From positions 2,043,423-2,107,422 of the forward strand of contig NZ_CP102279.1 in assembly GCF_025150245.1 (NCBI RefSeq): a stretch of DNA of 64,000 nucleotides, written 5' to 3'. Below the pieces are notes generated by a model. The model ran no database searches, was not told the origin of the DNA, and saw nothing but the letters and a program-made list of their open reading frames with translations. Made by a program: the position numbers and the translations under genes. Shown one piece after another: positions 60,801 to 64,000 of this stretch. The stretch is from Dorea formicigenerans. GTDB lineage: Bacteria > Bacillota > Clostridia > Lachnospirales > Lachnospiraceae. Each line of letters begins with the position of its first letter. The first letter of the stretch is position 1.

Positions 60801-61650
60801 TAGCTGTTACTTTTATCTCATAGTTTTCTATATTTTTGACTGTGAATTTATACTTATTATCATAAACTTGAAAAGTGCTGTTTAATGGCACTGCCAGATT
60901 TTCACTGTTATAAACGACACCTTCTGAAGAACCATAGATATTGATTCCCATATTATAATATGCATGAATTTCTTTTGTGCCTATATCATTCCATTGGATA
61001 CCACCAGTCCAAGTAACTGTTTCTTTCTGAAAATAATATGTTCCTGTATCAAATGTATATACTGGATTTCCATAGGCACTTGTCTTGTTCCAATTTTCTC
61101 TATCTTTACTCCAACGATAAGTTCCAGCATATGGCCAACTATCTCCTAACAGCTTTTTTAGCTCATTTTGTGTAATCTCACCCTTATGCCAATTCCATTG
61201 AGTTTCATCACTACTCAGCATCGCTGCCTGCTCACTCACCTGTGCATTCTGCTGATTGTCATCCGTATTCTGCTGTCTGGAAATTTCTTCTGCTACACCA
61301 CTATTCTCTTGATTGTCTACTTTCTGAAAATTGTTTCCTTCAAACTGGTTATCTTTCTTTAAATCTGTCCCTGCTGGATTGTCTCCTTCGCCAGAATTTT
61401 GTTCAGCACCTGCCGGATTATCCGTACTATTTTGTCCATTTTCAGAATTCGTTTCGTTCTGCGCCCCATGATTTTCCTGCAAGCTATCCGACTGCTGTCC
61501 CTGATTTTCTGTCTGTACACTCTCAGTCATCTGTTCCTGTCTCGCAGACTGATTTATCTCTGTCGCAAATGCCGTGACCGGAATATTCGTCACAGCAACA
61601 GTCAGCGCCAATGTGACTGCAAATAAACTTTCGCATACTTTTCGCTTCAT
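57874..61650 (-). CDS. Large surface protein with MBG-type repeats
   Basis: A 1258-residue exported protein. A signal peptide (to about residue 31) precedes a Gln/Asn/Ser/Glu-rich segment (about 35-150). Many beta-sandwich repeats follow, several of the MBG type (VSVNSQKITYGESFEAP, VTVGNAETTYGQKLNL, ITADSCKAQYGNTFPEF, ITVAIDKKQKVKGQKDPALT). The C-terminus has an RIKTGDNNKP motif, a hydrophobic helix and RFQRKK, a sortase-like anchor without a canonical LPxTG. It is probably an adhesin or matrix-binding protein. Confidence 0.85.
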   Translation of the reverse strand: MKRKVCESLFAVTLALTVAVTNIPVTAFATEINQSARQEQMTESVQTENQGQQSDSLQENHGAQNETNSENGQNSTDNPAGAEQNSGEGDNPAGTDLKKDNQFEGNNFQKVDNQENSGVAEEISRQQNTDDNQQNAQVSEQAAMLSSDETQWNWHKGEITQNELKKLLGDSWPYAGTYRWSKDRENWNKTSAYGNPVYTFDTGTYYFQKETVTWTGGIQWNDIGTKEIHAYYNMGINIYGSSEGVVYNSENLAVPLNSTFQVYDNKYKFTVKNIENYEIKVTATGGSQGERKLTPDANGMYEVIFDDDVTVKVEYIATNYVNVKIGQTENAEVYINDTLIENEDTRVNLNENFQIKIIPQKGYAIEGVTVDQASVSDLSFEKYAASFSWYSGETNQATITISPKVVKEVLALKENVIVSYHKGMNVERLKNNIFNTVVNKENTIPNNISIDDVEIQYQSGLGWQELDYKPIVGVFAHEFGNNDTEKIRISYKGNSQYAPLEAETTVSISDERIETQVVIQEGITIQYNTEDVMKQELLQYITVQDKDGNTLPVDKSELTLSYNRIVGQQELTVSYAGDDDYKDSVATATITITKGDATVSVNSQKITYGESFEAPIFTASPEEAKAIGLIVGITASGEKYASIDLSEVTVNDIAGTNIPIYGKKSVQEVMRSLGMTSIKVGQLPELFEKIQGIIGSESDIAGVINGIEKVINILEKIVPGINDVTIHIGELPTEAGVYTAAGVTVNSNYNTAIGVGTLVIAQKKTNAKLSFNQNIENKHNRLTAAEAESFDFGGHIEVDGNAVGDTPGIRTNFVGKTATGEIVSGTEAFKEEGEYIETISIIGGNYLAIPIVRTYTIGEAKNTIQFEKKIVYASYDGNEHGMTAYAYNEDGDKLGEAALEYQNILQTSTNVSPVENSSAPIDAGMYRVVAIYDNAESEVGTLVITKAVAQGNVTVGNAETTYGQKLNLNSVIIQTKNIAQRDIAAIQDTIACAGSDEAIGSHAITVTVPESVSRNYLRTIKVNKGTHTIISKEVTITADSCKAQYGNTFPEFTYQISGVSDKENLGDISVVKREDGNHVGTYTLDVQVANQNSNYKYNLESGTLTIKKRAITVAIDKKQKVKGQKDPALTYTVEGDGLVEGDSLGIYLSRKSGEKVGLYDIYMDTSNLNKDYELASEPSGKDKFEIVENKAGLTNQKNDSGKSKTNGTQVKSVKKQPGTVWDRIKTGDNNKPVGYFIAVLISLAAIIMIISARFQRKK

Positions 61651-61980
61651 ATTTCACGCCTCCATCTTTTTATCATAGAATATTTTATCGTTATCTCTCC
61701 TGTTTTTCAAGCATTTTCAGTCACTTCGAAGTAAAAAATGAATAATGGTCATATTTTTTCACCTGCATTTATCACGCTTTATAATCTGCCTCTTTTTTAT
61801 TTATAGAATTTTCTAATAAGGTTTGCCCTTCTGCAATGAAAGTTCTACAATTCTTACTTAGATATAGTCTCTGGCAGTGTGTACATGATACAGCAAACAA
61901 CAACTTTACTCCAGCTAAAAAGGATTATGGATGTGCCGGGACGTTCTTGAATTTTACATATGAAAATGAGGTTTTTGACA
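61651..61980. other. Divergent promoter region, no gene
   Basis: 330 bp between the divergent surface-protein and DUF3343 genes. It is AT-rich. A 52-codon plus frame from 61836 has no ribosome binding site and overlaps the DUF3343 start, so it is not accepted. No riboswitch was recognised. Confidence 0.45.
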
Positions 61981-62286
61981 ATGACTACTCATAAAGAGTT
62001 TTATTATATTCTGACTTTCAATACAACTACAGATGCTATGTGTGCAGACAAATGCGCGAAAGAAAACACAAACGGCATTCGCGCTGCACTGATGCCGCTT
62101 CCTCAGGAATTTAAAAGCGGCTGCGGCTTTGCACTTCGTTTCCTGGACGATAATTTGGAGGCAATTCTAAAATTCTGTAAGACCTCCCCATTTAATGGAA
62201 AACTTTTTAAAATGCATACAAAAAGGATCAACGGTCATCATCCCATTGATCCTGTTTCTCTTACCTCTTTTGACTTTTCTGAATAA
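61981..62286 (+). CDS. DUF3343 putative Se/S-carrier protein
   Basis: A 101-residue protein of the DUF3343 family (EFYYILTFNTTTDAMCADKC, ALMPLPQEFKSGCGFALRF). The ATG at 61981 has AATGAGG upstream. Family members often lie near selenium or sulfur metabolism genes and are suspected carriers, with the Cys in the GCG region as the candidate site. It is tail-to-tail with the saoD-like gene, the stop codons being adjacent. Its location beside a selenoprotein gene supports the link. Confidence 0.75.
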   Translation: MTTHKEFYYILTFNTTTDAMCADKCAKENTNGIRAALMPLPQEFKSGCGFALRFLDDNLEAILKFCKTSPFNGKLFKMHTKRINGHHPIDPVSLTSFDFSE

Positions 62287-62619
62287 TTACAGTGTAATTA
62301 CCTGATCAACTCCAGCCGGTGCCAGTGCTGCATATACATTCGGGAAGCATCCGATTCCTGCAGGTGCGATCAGCTTGTCAGCGATATCTCTCTGATAACA
62401 GCATCTGTCGCATGCCATAAGAAGCATCCCTGTCTTCTCGCTCAATGCCTGAAGTCTTGCAGCAATATCTGATCCCTCAACAAGCATATATGCATTATCG
62501 AAGAAGAACATCATTCCTGCAACCTCTACTCCGTGACGATCCTCCTCAAGCTGCGGAATAATCATATTCTCCAAAATCTCCCTTGCGTGCTCTGACTCAA
62601 ATAAATAAGCTACTTTCAT
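62287..62619 (-). CDS. saoD: DsrE-related protein, SaoD-like
   Basis: A 110-residue DsrE-fold protein with VAGMMFFFDNAYMLVEGSDI and a MLLMACDRCCYQRDI segment holding a CxxCC cluster (possible sulfur or selenium relay). It starts 30 bp after the SaoL stop on the same strand. In annotations I recall, a DsrE-like SaoD accompanies the MerB-like SaoL and an ABC transporter. The name rests on that memory and on the neighbourhood. Confidence 0.75.
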   Translation of the reverse strand: MKVAYLFESEHAREILENMIIPQLEEDRHGVEVAGMMFFFDNAYMLVEGSDIAARLQALSEKTGMLLMACDRCCYQRDIADKLIAPAGIGCFPNVYAALAPAGVDQVITL

Positions 62620-62648
62620 GTCTTTTTTCCTCCTTGGAATATAAATTT

Positions 62649-63332
62649 TTATACTTCAAATGTTGCTTTTGCCTCAATCAGTGCCCGGTCAATATCCGCC
62701 TTGATCACATCATTCGGATCCAGCTCCATTTCTGTAACATACGCATCGAATTCTGCAGAACTGCAGAAGAAATTCATAACGTTTCAGCATGATCCTGCCC
62801 AGTTTGCAAGTTCCCCTAATGGAAATGTAAGGGCATGCAGAGTCTTCGGTGCATAGTCTGCTACCTTTCCATCTACAATCTTTACATAGACAGGCTCTTC
62901 ACACATTGCACATACTGAATGCACTTCTGTGTCCTGATGAAATGTAAATGCTGCTCCCATAGCGTCAATCGCACACATCGCTGTAAATTCACGGCCATCC
63001 GCCAAAGTTACACGGTGATTCGTCTCCAGTGATGATACCGGATAAATAAAGTTTACATTTTTTGTTTCCTCATCAACGACCATTCCATCTTTATCAATCA
63101 GGCACTGAATAATCTCTTCATATTCCTGCTCATCCATCTGAAGTACCTGAAATGTAACTTCTTTATCGCTCTCCAGATTATATGGACGTTTATTATCAAT
63201 GGTAAAATTAATGATATATAATCTTAACTCATTCTGTCTTGCAGTAAATTTCTGATGTACATTCTGTATTCCGTTCTGAACTACCTTTTCATTCTCGTTC
63301 TGTGTATTATTCTGTATATTATTGTCTAACAT
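62649..63332 (-). CDS. saoL: MerB-like organometallic lyase SaoL, predicted selenoprotein
   Basis: A frame of 227 residues if the UGA at codon 183 (62784-62786) is read as selenocysteine. MerB-like features are C120 and D123 in FTAMCAIDAM (equivalent to MerB Cys96 and Asp99) and GSCUNVMNFFCSSAEFDAYV, where MerB has FCCHVHFFAS with Cys159-Cys160. C182-U183 thus occupy the catalytic pair. The downstream 44 codons continue in frame with protein-like composition to a TAA. A SECIS-like hairpin follows the UGA. Ordinary callers would truncate the gene at 182 residues. Residues 1-30 are Asn/Gln-rich and the start is uncertain. Confidence 0.85.
62751..62786 (-). promoter_or_regulatory. Bacterial SECIS-like hairpin at the UGA codon
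   Basis: After the UGA and a 15-nt spacer, TTCTGCA pairs with TGCAGAA around the tetraloop GTTC. Position, stem length and a loop beginning with G-U match the bacterial selenocysteine insertion element. It lies in the coding frame. Confidence 0.75.
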
Positions 63333-63442
63333 TCCCCAAATTTATTCCTTATTTATTAATATTTTTTATTATCTTTTTTCTTCTTATTATTTTTATAGAT
63401 ATGGTCGCTCATTCCATATCTGAATCTATGTCACATAATCAT

Positions 63443-64000
63443 TTAAGCTGTCGCTCCTGCTGTATCTCCTGCCGGCTTCTTCGCACTCTCAACCCCCTGG
63501 ATAAACTCCATAATGTCTTTGTCTTCCTGTGTATAGACACCACCACTCAGTGCAGACTTCAGAATCTCTGTTAATTGATCCACATATGCGTGATACTGTG
63601 GATTTGTGCGGTCTCTCGGTCTTGGAAGATCAATCTTTAAATCCTCAAGGATTTTACCATGGTCTCTGGACATTACGATGACGCGGTCACTTAAATATAC
63701 GGACTCATCTACATCGTGGGTTACCATCAGTGATGTTGTCTTTTTCTGTCCAAGAATATCCTCAAGCTGTCTCTGAAGAAGCTGACGCATCTGAAAGTCA
63801 ACCGCTCCAAGCGGTTCATCCATGAGAAGCACTTTCGGATCACATGCAAGAGCACGAAGAAGTGCAACTCTCTGTTTCATACCTCCTGAAATCTCATGAA
63901 TATAATAATTCTCATATTTTGTAAGCTGTGCCATCTCCAGAAGCTCTTTTAACTTCTTCTGTCTCTCTTCTTTTGGCACCTTCATCTTCTTCATCGGATA
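63443..64000 (-). CDS. ABC transporter ATP-binding protein, C-terminal part (SaoA-like)
   Basis: The last 185 residues of an ABC ATPase of the nitrate/taurine type: signature ISGGMKQRVALLRAL, Walker B VLLMDEPLGAVD, switch His in LMVTHDVDESVYLSDRV. The Walker A part lies beyond the right edge; the frame is open through 64000 (YP before the first visible Met), so no start is seen. The C-terminus has an extension ending in AKKPAGDTAGATA. It lies 110 bp upstream of saoL on the same strand, so it fits the sao-type transporter ATPase. Confidence 0.85.
   Translation of the reverse strand, partial: YPMKKMKVPKEERQKKLKELLEMAQLTKYENYYIHEISGGMKQRVALLRALACDPKVLLMDEPLGAVDFQMRQLLQRQLEDILGQKKTTSLMVTHDVDESVYLSDRVIVMSRDHGKILEDLKIDLPRPRDRTNPQYHAYVDQLTEILKSALSGGVYTQEDKDIMEFIQGVESAKKPAGDTAGATA

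Noticed and set aside
61836-61994. 52-residue plus-strand frame before the DUF3343 gene
   Set aside because: No ribosome binding site, no family likeness and overlap with the better-supported DUF3343 start.
62653-62778. A separate 41-residue gene (MNFFCSSAEFD...) downstream of the MerB-like frame
   Set aside because: It is in the same frame as the lyase, has no ribosome binding site, and supplies the missing MerB active-site segment. It is better read as the continuation past a Sec UGA.

Overview
The window looks like chromosome from a gut-type anaerobic member of the Firmicutes, most likely Lachnospiraceae (Clostridia). This is inferred from the gene content: a TPP-riboswitch thi operon, T-box leaders, FolD/FchA, iorAB with a CoA ligase, EFR1-type ferredoxins, a Tn916-like integrative element and a selenium-linked sao-type cluster. 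Gene density is high, most genes are on the minus strand, and strong hairpin terminators are common.

Layout. 1-3.0 kb: a cut-off AMP-binding acyl-CoA ligase with a damaged start, an HD protein, a Crp/Fnr regulator and a divergent Fe-S protein. 3.1-6.6 kb: a response-regulator remnant, a YjbR-MGMT fusion and a TPP-riboswitch thiS-thiG-thiH operon. 6.7-11.6 kb: lipoprotein, YitT, a CwlO/3D-domain wall protein and a T-box-controlled BASS transporter. 11.7-16.3 kb: folD-fchA, an ABC exporter and trpS. 16.5-21.3 kb: a DnaJ-like chaperone and a phospholipid operon (PAP2, flippase-like, pssA, psd). 21.5-27.7 kb: MetE-like, MATE, UbiB-like kinase and dgkA. 27.8-34.9 kb: a two-component system, then iorA-iorB-paaK. 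35-41.4 kb: a PNPOx-cytidine deaminase fusion, and an M20 hydrolase/MFS operon facing its likely regulator across an 11-bp phased repeat array. 41.4-48.5 kb: accessory genes (SUFU-YezG, NERD, SseB-like, nitroreductase, EFR1), several gene remnants, a possible small RNA and a probable type I toxin-antitoxin locus.

48,575-55,068 is an integrative mobilizable element inserted in the 3' end of leuS, bounded by an exact 18-bp duplication. It carries integrase, excisionase, a MobT-type initiator, a DUF961 protein, two XRE regulators and an AT-rich cargo gene. The cargo protein appears to join a PD-(D/E)XK nuclease to a degenerate piece of a phi29-type DNA polymerase. leuS with its T-box and a 1258-residue surface protein follow.

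The right end (62.0-64.0 kb) holds part of a selenium/sulfur-linked cluster: a DUF3343 protein, a DsrE-like SaoD, a MerB-like organometallic lyase (SaoL) and the end of an ABC ATPase. The SaoL frame crosses an in-frame UGA followed by a bacterial SECIS-like hairpin, so it is read here as a selenoprotein with a Cys-Sec pair at the MerB active-site position. Two families of dispersed palindromic elements (about 6.3, 30.9, 36.7, 36.9 kb; and 15.2, 27.8 kb) lie in intergenic leaders and are not explained by any gene.
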